Assembly: GCA_035620895.1 (NCBI GenBank)
Contig: DASPFY010000045.1
Location: 33,369 to 97,368 of the forward strand
Direction of reading: 5' to 3'
Source of the DNA: TA-21 sp035620895
GTDB lineage: Archaea; Thermoproteota; Nitrososphaeria; Nitrososphaerales; Nitrososphaeraceae
DNA length: 64,000 nucleotides
Shown here one piece after another: positions 27,588 to 35,076 of the stretch (the first letter of the stretch is position 1; every line of letters begins with the position of its first letter). The position numbers and the translations under genes were made by a program. The notes beneath the pieces were generated by a model. The model made no database searches. It had not been told where the DNA came from and saw only the letters and a list, made by a program, of their open reading frames with translations.

Positions 27588-28223
27588 TTGGCGGAAATAG
27601 ATGATAATAGCAGCAGCAAAAATTCTGAAAGAAAGATCGACTTAGATTTTATCATGGAACTGCTTAAAAAGGAAACGCAAATTCCAAAGATCCAGGGTAT
27701 ATCGCCTGATATTTATAAGAAAATTGCGCATTTGATAAAAGAACTCTCCATCCAAAAATATGAAGACCTAGAATTAGATGTGCACCATGAACTGATAAGA
27801 TTGCTGGTACTATCTACAAAATCATTGATTGAATTAAGAACTCGGAAGCTTTTAGAAAATTCTAACGGAAATTTGTCTTCCACTCCATTATCTACTGATG
27901 ATTATTCTAAATTGACAGATGAAGAGAAGTATATTTTTGAGGAAGAAAGAAAAGTATCTCAAAGAAAGGATTTGATCAAACAATCTTTAATCGATGGAAA
28001 TGTGAATAATTTAGATTCCATATCGAGAATCATAAGGACCAAAATGATTATAATAAGATTTATGGAATCTACGGATCGATTTATGGGAGTTGATATGGCA
28101 AAATATGGTCCGTTCATAAAAGAGGACGTTGCGATTTTACCTTTCGAGAACGCAAGGTCCTTGATAGAAAGAAAAGTAGCAGTTGAAATAAACGATTTGC
28201 GATTTCATATTAAGGAAACATAG
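27588..28223 (+). CDS. gins51: GINS complex subunit Gins51
   Basis: The helical A domain occupies about residues 15-165 (ending SISRIIRTKMIIIRFMES), and the small B domain follows at about 178-205, with YGPFIKEDVAILPFENARSLIERKVAVEI. This A-B order is that of Gins51 (Sld5/Psf1-like). A charged insert lies around residues 95-130. The start is TTG. It complements the gins23 gene 7 kb away, so both archaeal GINS subunits are in this window. Confidence 0.78.
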   Translation: MAEIDDNSSSKNSERKIDLDFIMELLKKETQIPKIQGISPDIYKKIAHLIKELSIQKYEDLELDVHHELIRLLVLSTKSLIELRTRKLLENSNGNLSSTPLSTDDYSKLTDEEKYIFEEERKVSQRKDLIKQSLIDGNVNNLDSISRIIRTKMIIIRFMESTDRFMGVDMAKYGPFIKEDVAILPFENARSLIERKVAVEINDLRFHIKET

Positions 28224-28259
28224 ATATTTGTTTCATCATTATGACTATTAGTAGTCTCC

Positions 28260-28541
28260 TTGCCTCATAATGGAGTCGATATAGATCAGTATATTTTGCT
28301 CACGATTTACCCAATTATAGCTTTTTTTGCAATAGCTCTACTTGGCAAGAAATTTAAACTTGATGAAGTATTCAAGTATTTTTTCCAAGGTATTAGTTGT
28401 ATTTTGTTTGCGATTTTTTATATAATCTTAATCCCAAGAGGAGGTGCCCAAGGTCTTGCCTTAGTTTTGATATTGTTTGGAGTCTTGTTATTTTTTATGG
28501 CCAGAAAGCATAAGATATCTCCAAAAGACCAAACTCCATAG
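28260..28541 (+). CDS. Small membrane protein, 93 aa
   Basis: Three hydrophobic helices (about residues 11-27, 37-56 and 63-80) precede a basic tail (ARKHKISPKDQ). It follows gins51 by 36 bases on the same strand. The start is TTG 28260. No family recognised. Confidence 0.55.
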   Translation: MPHNGVDIDQYILLTIYPIIAFFAIALLGKKFKLDEVFKYFFQGISCILFAIFYIILIPRGGAQGLALVLILFGVLLFFMARKHKISPKDQTP

Positions 28542-28596
28542 CAATAACATTCATATCTCAAACTAGTCTGGTCTAAATTTTCTAGTTCTTGGTGTA

Positions 28597-29622
28597 CTAA
28601 TGAGAATACCTTCTTCGTCTATATTCAATTAGTCCCATTAACTGATATCCATACTCTAAATTATGTTTGACATGATTTATTCCATGTGAACCATGTGGAA
28701 CAAATTTACCATCTAGCACATTCTCTACATATGTCTTTACCTTCCTGATTGAGATTGTAGCATGTTGTAGTTGTCTATCATTAAGTTTTCTTCCCAATTC
28801 TTTTTCAATTTGATGACTAAACTCCTCTGTTCCAATTAGTCTTGAATATTTTTGTAATTTGCTGTAATTTATGCACAAGTCAGTTATTTTCTTAAAATCT
28901 TGTTCTGGTATTTTTGCCAACAACTCATTCAGTTCATTCTTCTTCCTTCCGGTAATAACACTGAGGTTATTGACAAGATCTTTCTTGCTCATTATATTTT
29001 CCTTCACAGAAGAAGGTATCAAAGGTTGTAGGAAAGAATTATCATTAGGCTTTTTAGCATCTAAATTATCGGTTTTTTGCACATCAGCAACAATTAGTCC
29101 AGAAATATCCAATTTCTTATTTGCTGCATCATGTTTATTCTTCAGATAATATCTTTCCAATCCATAAAGATTTACCTTTTCACCACTGATGTCGGAACCT
29201 CTTCTAATAATTGAAATAATATTCAGAATGATTTTTGGGTAATAGTTTTTTAATTCATTATCAACATTATCGTAATTCTCCATTATGTCTTTATATATAC
29301 TAAATATCGCATCGCTTACTACTCTATTCATTAATTGGTTTTCCGAATTTACTATTGTTTCATATTTCTTGTTATCCAAACCTCTTGCTCCGATCGTCAG
29401 AAAATCGCAAAGTTCAGCTTTTGAAAAAATGTATTTATTTTCATCGCATATTACAACTATTGCTTTCATAATATTTATCCAAAATTTATCATTTTCGGAA
29501 GTTTCCAGATTTTTCACCAATGAGGAAGTATCTTGTTTTATCTTATTGTTGGTTATTCGCAATTCATCTAGTGTTTGAGAAAGTATCCTTTCTGGATTGA
29601 TGTTATTATTTTTATTTGTCAA
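28597..29622 (-). CDS. Conserved hypothetical protein with distinctive C-terminal motif, 341 aa
   Basis: The protein is largely alpha-helical and soluble. Residues 1-160 contain a helix-rich domain (KFWINIMKAIVVICDENKYI...). A low-complexity linker follows around 165-200. The C-terminal 130 residues end with VPHGSHGINHVKHNLEYGY and LMGLIEYRRRR, an unusually His/Gly/Asn-rich block that looks like a binding or catalytic site. I do not recognise the family. Confidence 0.6.
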   Translation of the reverse strand: MTNKNNNINPERILSQTLDELRITNNKIKQDTSSLVKNLETSENDKFWINIMKAIVVICDENKYIFSKAELCDFLTIGARGLDNKKYETIVNSENQLMNRVVSDAIFSIYKDIMENYDNVDNELKNYYPKIILNIISIIRRGSDISGEKVNLYGLERYYLKNKHDAANKKLDISGLIVADVQKTDNLDAKKPNDNSFLQPLIPSSVKENIMSKKDLVNNLSVITGRKKNELNELLAKIPEQDFKKITDLCINYSKLQKYSRLIGTEEFSHQIEKELGRKLNDRQLQHATISIRKVKTYVENVLDGKFVPHGSHGINHVKHNLEYGYQLMGLIEYRRRRYSH

Positions 29623-29801
29623 TAGTTGGTCACTGTTATTATGCTATAATACTAATTATAGTATTTGCTATTTAAAGTAAATTTCTAATAATTCGTTAGA
29701 CTTGGATTTCTTTTTGATTGTGTTAATTTGCTCTTGATCTGGCAACTCTTAGGACATGACTATGATCTTGATTTGTACGATTCACATGCAACAACCTAAA
29801 G

Positions 29802-30608
29802 CTATGATATTTTTAATATTTTCCCCTTATTTTTTCGAATTACTGCCAAGAGCTGTTTTGAAATTTTATTGATTAGGTCTTTAACTACTTCTTCATTATA
29901 TCCCTTAGAAACTAATTGTATTCTTACCGTAGGAATATTATTGACATATCCTCGTGGGTGGGTTTTTAGATATAATCTATCATTTGGGGCTGACGCAACT
30001 ATCTTTGTTAGTCTAGATGATATCATAGCCTCGCTAATACCCTGAACATAGTAGTTAATCTCCCTTATTGCAAAATTGCCTATTTCTAGTTTGATTCTAG
30101 GTAGTATACTTCTTGTCGCTATTGCTTTCATTTCATTTGGAACCCCGGGTAGACATATGATTTGAGTTTTGTGAATAGAAAGTAATACGGCAGGTGCATT
30201 ACCAACAGGATTCTGAATTGGAGTGGATCCTTTTGGAATTATTGCCATCTTCAATCTGGCCTTATTCAGTTTCACTCTTTGATGTCTGTCGGTATAACTT
30301 TTTTTAACCATATCTAATGCATTATTGTTCAAAATCAATCTTTTTTTCAATGCTTTACCAATTCCTAGTAAGGTCTTATCGTCATAAGTTGGACCTAATC
30401 CACCACAAACTATTATCCAATTGGGTTTCCTGTTGAGAGATTCTAATAATGTCAAGGGGATTTCATTCAAATCATCTCTGATTACTGACACCCTTCTAAC
30501 GAATCCACCAATTTTCGTAATTTTCCTTGATAACCAATGAGCGTTTGTGTTTAACGTTATACCGGATAGTAATTCATTGCCAATGCATAGAATTTCAACA
30601 ATATACAT
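29802..30608 (-). CDS. CinA-like molybdopterin-binding domain protein
   Basis: The 268 residues start with ILCIGNELLSGITLNTNAHWLSRKI and continue with VCGGLGPTYDDKTL near 66-79 and PGVPNEMKAI near 152-161, the signatures of the N-terminal MoCF_biosynth-like domain of CinA. The C-terminal nicotinamide-nucleotide deamidase domain is absent, as usual in archaea. CinA N-domains can act as ADP-ribose or CoA pyrophosphatases, so the activity is uncertain. Confidence 0.82.
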   Translation of the reverse strand: MYIVEILCIGNELLSGITLNTNAHWLSRKITKIGGFVRRVSVIRDDLNEIPLTLLESLNRKPNWIIVCGGLGPTYDDKTLLGIGKALKKRLILNNNALDMVKKSYTDRHQRVKLNKARLKMAIIPKGSTPIQNPVGNAPAVLLSIHKTQIICLPGVPNEMKAIATRSILPRIKLEIGNFAIREINYYVQGISEAMISSRLTKIVASAPNDRLYLKTHPRGYVNNIPTVRIQLVSKGYNEEVVKDLINKISKQLLAVIRKNKGKILKIS

Positions 30609-30658
30609 TAGAAGATCTTATCTGAAGCGGATTACATCATGCCTTGAGATATTGAAAA

Positions 30659-31165
30659 TTACTGTGATAAGCCACATATTTGAAATGCAAACATAATATA
30701 TCCAGCAATTCTTGTTGACTTTCTGAAAGGATAGAAATTGTTGGTGTCTTTTGGCATTAATTCATGTTTTAATGCAACAGCTTCTGTTTTTGATATTGGT
30801 AGACGTACTAATTGATCATCAAGTATGGTTTCCCAAGGCAATTGAACAGTAGGTTCTTTTTTTGTAGCAAGTATAGATACCACCCTATTTGTATTGGTTT
30901 TATCTAAAACAACGGAGTATTCATAATCATCGTTTTCATTAAATGGGTCATCAGTAGTAAATGGATCAATATCGATATATTTTTTAATTTGTTCTCTCAA
31001 AGAGACTGATAATTTGTTCATTATTACCAGATCTGTTAAAGTTAATGTTTTTATTTGATTTGGAGTTGGTGATTGTATTTCAGTAGTTGATAACATGAGT
31101 TGAAGTACTGATAAGTTGATCATTATATAATTTTTGATGTTTATTTGTGGTGAGGTGCTCAACAT
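30659..31165 (-). CDS. Hypothetical protein, up to 168 aa
   Basis: The frame probably starts later than 31165, for example at the Met of residue 15 (MINLSVLQLML). It encodes a soluble mixed alpha/beta protein with LTDLVIMNKLSVSLREQIKKYIDIDPF and KKEPTVQLPWETILDDQLVRLP. No motif or membrane segment is evident. Function unknown. Confidence 0.45.
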   Translation of the reverse strand: MLSTSPQINIKNYIMINLSVLQLMLSTTEIQSPTPNQIKTLTLTDLVIMNKLSVSLREQIKKYIDIDPFTTDDPFNENDDYEYSVVLDKTNTNRVVSILATKKEPTVQLPWETILDDQLVRLPISKTEAVALKHELMPKDTNNFYPFRKSTRIAGYIMFAFQICGLSQ

Positions 31166-31225
31166 TTATAGAATTATAAAGATTATTAATACTAAATCCA
31201 TTTGCCGGGGTACCCAAGCTAGGTA

Positions 31226-31246
31226 AGATATGCATGATTCCCTAAA
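31226..31246 (+). other. D-loop intron of tRNA-Ser(CGA)
   Basis: Exon bases TAGG (31220-31223) pair with CCTA (31241-31244), giving a 4-bp helix flanked by 3-base bulges TAA (31224-31226) and AAA (31245-31247). This is the bulge-helix-bulge recognised by archaeal splicing endonuclease. Cutting after the second base of each bulge restores a normal D-loop containing A14, G18-G19 and A21. Boundaries may shift by one base because both ends are A. Confidence 0.7.
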
Positions 31247-31262
31247 AGGGGTCAGCCTCGAG

Positions 31263-31288
31263 ATCAAAATTATGAATACCGATGCGTA
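31263..31288 (+). other. Anticodon-loop (37/38) intron of tRNA-Ser(CGA)
   Basis: The 26 bases between G37 and A38 interrupt an otherwise normal 7-base loop (CTCGAGA). I could not draw a strict bulge-helix-bulge here, so the structure may be relaxed. The boundaries follow from the perfect TCAGC/GCTGA stem. Confidence 0.6.
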
Positions 31289-31419
31289 AGCTGATGTTCG
31301 CAAGAACTCGTGGGTTCGAGTCCCACTCCCGGCGCCCTAATCGCAGTTTATGATTGAATCTGCAATGTAAACCCCTAGGTTACAGAGGAAGCTGGTTTGT
31401 ACAATGGTGATTTCGCAGA

Positions 31420-32118
31420 TTATGCTCTGTAATAAATCTCTTTGAATTCTTCTACTTTATCTTTCTTTCCTCTTCTTTTCTGAACCATAGGCCATTGTTG
31501 AGTATAATGTGTAGTAACGTCCTCTATACTGTTAGAAGAGAATGCCAATACATATTCATACTTCTTTCCCCAATTTTGCTCATAATAGTAAGGATGGTCA
31601 AAAGAAATGGGATAGTATAAAGTTGAATCAATATGCACCCATTTCTTATTTATCAAAGATTCGTTCCAACAATGGTCAAGATAATCGTGTACTATTCTAG
31701 TTTTAATTAATAACGAATTTACAATAGCGCCAAAGAGTATTGACCATTCACTACACCTACCGATTCTTGTTTCTGCAATCCTCAGTATTTTGTCATATCG
31801 TGGAAATATTTGGGTTGAACTACATACGTCACATATGTGAATTTCTGTTTTTCGAAATGTTGCTGAATTGCCATCTCCAAGTTGAACTCTCATTGGGCTA
31901 TTACATCTTGCACATTGTGGTTCTTTTGGCATCCACTTCATAAAATTATTTTTGAACCAATGTAAGAGTGGCTCGAAAGATTGCTCGTCGGCAGTTAATT
32001 TTAGTACCTTATCTGGTACTAATTGTTTGACAGAATCCAAAACTACTTGATTATTATATTGCTCTGATATTCCTTTATAAAACCTAAAAGTCTGAGTATA
32101 TGATGAGATTTGATTCAA
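31420..32118 (-). CDS. Transglutaminase-like protein resembling peptide:N-glycanase (PNGase)
   Basis: The 232-residue protein has a zinc site (Cys69, Cys72, Cys96, Cys99) followed by a transglutaminase-fold core: catalytic Cys122 in RIGRCSEWSILFG, His149 in YLDHCWNE and Asp164 in WVHIDST. The late segment YEQNWGKKYEYVLAFS (179-194), then DVTTHYT, is the C-terminal signature of eukaryotic PNG1, which removes N-glycans from misfolded glycoproteins. No signal peptide is seen, so it is probably cytoplasmic. Alternatives are a protease or another amidase of the same fold. It is monocistronic, next to tRNA-Ser. Confidence 0.72.
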   Translation of the reverse strand: MNQISSYTQTFRFYKGISEQYNNQVVLDSVKQLVPDKVLKLTADEQSFEPLLHWFKNNFMKWMPKEPQCARCNSPMRVQLGDGNSATFRKTEIHICDVCSSTQIFPRYDKILRIAETRIGRCSEWSILFGAIVNSLLIKTRIVHDYLDHCWNESLINKKWVHIDSTLYYPISFDHPYYYEQNWGKKYEYVLAFSSNSIEDVTTHYTQQWPMVQKRRGKKDKVEEFKEIYYRA

Positions 32119-32372
32119 TTCAAGTTACTAATGTGAGATTTAAATCCTCCCAAATTTATATCTCTAGATGAATCTATAGAAACACGTCATTATTATATGT
32201 TACTCATATTAGGACTGGCTAAATATTGTCTATTTCTATTTCTCTTACGCCAAAAAATTCAGAAAAAAGAATATTATTGTGTTCTGGTATGTGACCTTGA
32301 GTACGACTTGAGCGTGCAATTTTAACAAAGTCAGGCTATAAGCTATTAAAGCAGGGTGCCAATCATTGTATA

Positions 32373-32618
32373 ATGAAAAAAACATTGTATTTTGGAAGTA
32401 TGGCTCTCGTGTTGGCATTTGCACTGATTTATGTGTCAGTGGCTAATGCTCAAAATGTGACGACAAACGCTTCAAACTCCATGGGAAATGCCAGTGCAGG
32501 TGCAAATCAGGCGGCAGGAAATGCCAGTGCAGGTGCAAATCAGGCGGCAGGAAATGCTACGAATAAGACTGACGGTGGATTCTTGGAACAATTAAAGAAT
32601 GCGTTAGGAGGAAAGTAA
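32373..32618 (+). CDS. Small secreted Asn/Ala-rich repeat protein
   Basis: Residues 1-26 form a clear signal peptide (MKKTLYFGSMALVLAFALIY onward, ending SVANAQN). The mature part contains two identical 11-residue units (NASAGANQAAG) plus a partial third, encoded by a 33-base tandem duplication, then a helical LEQLKNALGG end. Several N-x-S/T sites could be glycosylated. It is probably a cell-surface or released protein; function unknown. Confidence 0.65.
   Translation: MKKTLYFGSMALVLAFALIYVSVANAQNVTTNASNSMGNASAGANQAAGNASAGANQAAGNATNKTDGGFLEQLKNALGGK
32484..32549 (+). repeat. 33-bp tandem duplication
   Basis: Two perfect 33-base units start at 32484 and 32517, with the first bases of a third at 32550. 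They encode the repeat of the small secreted protein. Identity at every third position points to a recent duplication. Confidence 0.9.
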
Positions 32619-32724
32619 CTTTCATATTTACAATTTTTTTTGCTATTTCGCGCATAATACCGCTAAGACGTGTGATGACAAGTATTTATTTATTAAAATA
32701 CGATGACTCCGAGAGCGTGATGGC

Positions 32725-32748
32725 GGTTCGAGTCCCATTCTCGTCTAG
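32725..32748 (+). other. tRNA 3'-end-like fragment
   Basis: GGTTCGAGTCCCAT followed by TCTCGTC looks like a T-loop, T-stem 3' strand and acceptor 3' strand, but the T-stem 5' strand does not pair well and I could not fold a full tRNA upstream. It could be the scar of an element that integrated at a tRNA gene. Weak evidence. Confidence 0.3.
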
Positions 32749-32797
32749 AACCTGTTGTAAGCTAACTCGAGCAACTAGTTTCAGCCAGGTTGCGATC

Positions 32798-32947
32798 TTA
32801 ACCACATTGAGCAATTAATTCATTTTCATGAGTGAAGCATACATGTTCGAGTTTAGTATAGTCCTGAAAGGAATATTTGCAACCACATTGATATTCTAAT
32901 ACTTTTTTCTTTGTCTTGTATCCGTTCGAAGAAACTAACTCAGACAT
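32798..32947 (-). CDS. Mini Cys/His-rich protein (49 aa)
   Basis: An ATG frame of 49 residues contains CGC (residues 21-23), then HVCFTH (35-40) and a late Cys48. The Cys/His spacing CxC-x11-H-x4-H resembles a C2H2-type finger. The N-terminus is basic (YKTKKKVLEY). It belongs to a local set of very small zinc-binding candidates. Function unknown. Confidence 0.45.
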   Translation of the reverse strand: MSELVSSNGYKTKKKVLEYQCGCKYSFQDYTKLEHVCFTHENELIAQCG

Positions 32948-33143
32948 AGTGTATTAACACTAAGCACATATATCAACTTTAATTGAAGGCTCAATGCTGG
33001 ATGTGCTTATTTTATGGATTATGTAAATTTACAACGTCAGCATTTGCTATAAGATTAGATTAAAATAGATCACACAACATCAAACATAAAGAGTGTAAGA
33101 TATCCTTATTTTCAAGTTTTAGATCTTTTAGAAAAATTTTTTC

Positions 33144-34065
33144 TTGTTATTTATAGCGGTATTTGTCTCGTTCGGATTGAGCACGTTTGGGGTCTTTGTA
33201 AAGTATACATTTGGGACTGCTGAAACAAATCAACCAGAGTTTAATTTTGTTGCTGCAGGAGACTTTGGCTGTGGCAAGAATGCGAATAGAACAATAACAA
33301 ATATGTTACTCAGAGAGCCAGAAGTGGTCATAGGATTGGGGACCTATCGTATCAAAAAACTGCAGACTGTTGGTTTCACGTTGTTTCTCCATTAGATACA
33401 GATGGACTACTAAAAATTGCAATTGGGGATAATGAAATGTTTCCTGCAAAATTTACCGAATATATGAAACATTTCAACATGGATAGCCCGTATAATTCAT
33501 TTGACTATGGAAACGTTCATTTTCTCTCAATGGCAACAGCCAAAAATAAAGTGATACCGTACAATGAAACTTCAGAACAATATGAATTTGTTAGAGATGA
33601 TCTCAAAAGAGCATATGAAAATAACAGTATTAATTGGATAGTAGTATACTCGTTCAGATCCTTCTATTCTTCTAATACAACACACCCTGGGCTTGATGAA
33701 TTGCAGGATCTGTATCATCCATTGTTTGATAAATATGGTGTCGATATTGTATTACAGGCGCACAATCATAATTATCAACGGACATACCCACTTAATTTTA
33801 ATCAGACTAGAGCATTTACCCCATAATAACAGATAAAGATCCGGAGACATACGAATATGATCCGAAGGGGCCCATATTTATCACAGTCGGCACTGGAGGA
33901 GAGGATCTGTATAATTTTACGGGTCAAGCTCCCTTTGTTGTAACTCAATTTCAGAGGCATGGATTTGTAAATATGGATATTGTGGAAAATGGAACTAGAC
34001 TGAATGGGGAATTTTATGAGAATAGAGAGAACACCGACAAGGATCATTTCACCATCAAAAAGTAG
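33144..34065 (+). pseudogene. Decayed secreted metallophosphatase (purple acid phosphatase-like)
   Basis: Three consecutive frames give one continuous homologous protein. It begins with a signal peptide (LFIAVFVSFGLSTFGVF) and GDFGCGKNA. A frameshift at the G-run 33338-33341 moves to a frame reading GDLSY, FNMDSPYNSFDYGNVHFLSM and QAHNHNYQRTYP. A second shift near 33810 moves to IITDKDPETYEYDPKGP and the TAG at 34063-34065. Metal-binding residues are also changed: GNHE reads GDNE, the SHR histidine reads SFR, and GHNH reads AHNH. Both the shifts and the lost ligands argue for a dead gene rather than sequencing errors. Confidence 0.75.
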
Positions 34066-34109
34066 ATCATAATTCAACGTGCATTAAATTAATTTCAGAC
34101 CAACTAAAA

Positions 34110-34322
34110 TTACTCATTAATTACATCTTCCAGCAAATATTTTGGTATTTTAGCTAATTGTTCCACTTTCCAATGACAGCTCCAGCAAAACCCACAAACA
34201 ACACAGGCAAATTGTGTTCTTACTTTACATGACTTGCACTCTCTATATTCTGACTCAATACTGTTTCTCAAATACTCATGTTTTTGGTACTTGTTTTTTT
34301 TCCCGATTAGTCGGGAATTCAT
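34110..34322 (-). CDS. Small Cys-rich protein, 70 aa
   Basis: The middle contains CKSC (residues 33-36) and a second cluster C-x2-C-x2-C-x2-CH (CVVCGFCWSCH, 45-55), enough for one or two zinc sites. The N-terminus is basic. The start is ATG 34322. It is one of several mini zinc-binding proteins here. Function unknown. Confidence 0.5.
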   Translation of the reverse strand: MNSRLIGKKNKYQKHEYLRNSIESEYRECKSCKVRTQFACVVCGFCWSCHWKVEQLAKIPKYLLEDVINE

Positions 34323-34642
34323 TTCAATCTATCTAAACTATGCTGAATCGGAAATATAACTCTTTTTTATCATAATACCAAATTGCATATCGTTCTTCAC
34401 GACATGTCAAAAGATAATTTACAAAATTGTTTCTGTCGGTATGCTATTGATACCATGATACGATATTTGATATTGTGGTAATCTAATGTCAGATAGTCTC
34501 TTCAGATTTACATCGGATACTCAGATTATAATCAGCTAGTCTGCTAATTTGCTGCAGATTCACATTTCTAATGTTTATATGAATGTTATAAACCAAATTT
34601 GGAGAATTTGTGTAGTATTGGATATGTTATTTGATTAATGAT
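34323..34642. other. Intergenic region
   Basis: No ORF with coding character, RNA fold or repeat was found in these 320 AT-rich bases. It must contain the promoter of the minus-strand gene starting at 34322. Confidence 0.4.
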
Positions 34643-34774
34643 CTATTTCCACTGTCTTCGGTCGCCTTCTAATAAACCAGAATCACCATGTATTCTATCA
34701 ATATGTTTGGATAACTCTTCGTTATTGCTAAATTTCGATGAGCAATAAGGACATGAGACTTGAGGATCTGACAT
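34643..34774 (-). CDS. Single C2H2 zinc-finger mini protein (43 aa)
   Basis: An ATG frame encodes 43 residues with a classic finger: C8-x2-C11, hydrophobic Phe16 and Leu21, then His24-x4-His29 (VSCPYCSSKFSNNEELSKHI). This C-x2-C-x12-H-x4-H pattern is strong evidence that the frame is real. Single C2H2 fingers are found in archaea and their viruses, usually as DNA-binding or RNA-binding proteins. Its target is unknown. Confidence 0.7.
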   Translation of the reverse strand: MSDPQVSCPYCSSKFSNNEELSKHIDRIHGDSGLLEGDRRQWK

Positions 34775-34874
34775 GATGATAGTATCTGGATCCGTTCAAA
34801 TTAATTCTTTTGTTTATTGCATCAATATTTCATAAGATGCTAAAAAAATTGGATATGTTGCTAACACAAATTAT

Positions 34875-35015
34875 CTAATGTTTATCGTAAGTTGAGATCA
34901 AATCATCATCGGTTTCTATTATCCATTCTACTAGCGTATCATCCAATTTATGATATCTTAGATGTTCTCTTCGTTTTTCTCTAATTATTTCTTCTTTACA
35001 GATTCCGCATTTCAT
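34875..35015 (-). CDS. Mini zinc-finger-like protein (46 aa)
   Basis: An ATG frame encodes MKCGICKEEIIREKRREHLRY and then an acidic tail. C3-x2-C6 with His18 and His22 forms a finger-like C-x2-C-x11-H-x3-H pattern. It lies about 100 bases upstream of the single C2H2 gene on the same strand. A perfect 16-bp palindrome sits 46-61 bases upstream of its start. Confidence 0.6.
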   Translation of the reverse strand: MKCGICKEEIIREKRREHLRYHKLDDTLVEWIIETDDDLISTYDKH

Positions 35016-35060
35016 GAAAAGATTTGGGAGTGGTAATGTCGAAGTACAATTTTAACATAT

Positions 35061-35076
35061 ATATCACTAGTGATAT
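35061..35076. promoter_or_regulatory. 16-bp perfect palindrome, copy 2
   Basis: This is an exact copy of the palindrome at 67-82, ATATCACTAGTGATAT, inside a TA-rich context. It lies 46-61 bases upstream of the minus-strand mini zinc-finger gene, a position fitting an operator upstream of a promoter. Confidence 0.4.

Larger units (their letters stand above)
31204..31334 (+). tRNA. tRNA-Ser (anticodon CGA) with two introns
   Basis: Acceptor GCCGGGG (31204-31210) pairs with TCCCGGC (31327-31333); discriminator G. D-stem CCC (31213-31215) pairs with GGG (31248-31250) only if about 21 bases (31226-31246) are removed. The anticodon stem is TCAGC/GCTGA (31252-31256, 31290-31294), with CGA at 31259-31261. 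A second insert of 26 bases (31263-31288) lies at the canonical 37/38 site. The variable arm is GTTC-GCAA-GAAC and the T-arm GTGGG-TTCGAGT-CCCAC. Mature length is 84, normal for type II tRNA-Ser, and the G discriminator supports serine over leucine. Confidence 0.85.

Noticed and set aside
31228..31288. Reading the interrupted tRNA as isoleucine (anticodon GAT) using a TATGCAT/ATGCGTA stem
   Set aside because: That stem leaves no D-stem and no proper 7-base loop. The TCAGC/GCTGA stem with anticodon CGA, type II variable arm and G discriminator gives a complete serine tRNA.
34300..34317. 7-bp inverted repeat TTCCCGA/TCGGGAA
   Set aside because: It falls inside the first codons of the 70-residue Cys-rich protein, so it is explained by coding sequence and needs no regulatory role.
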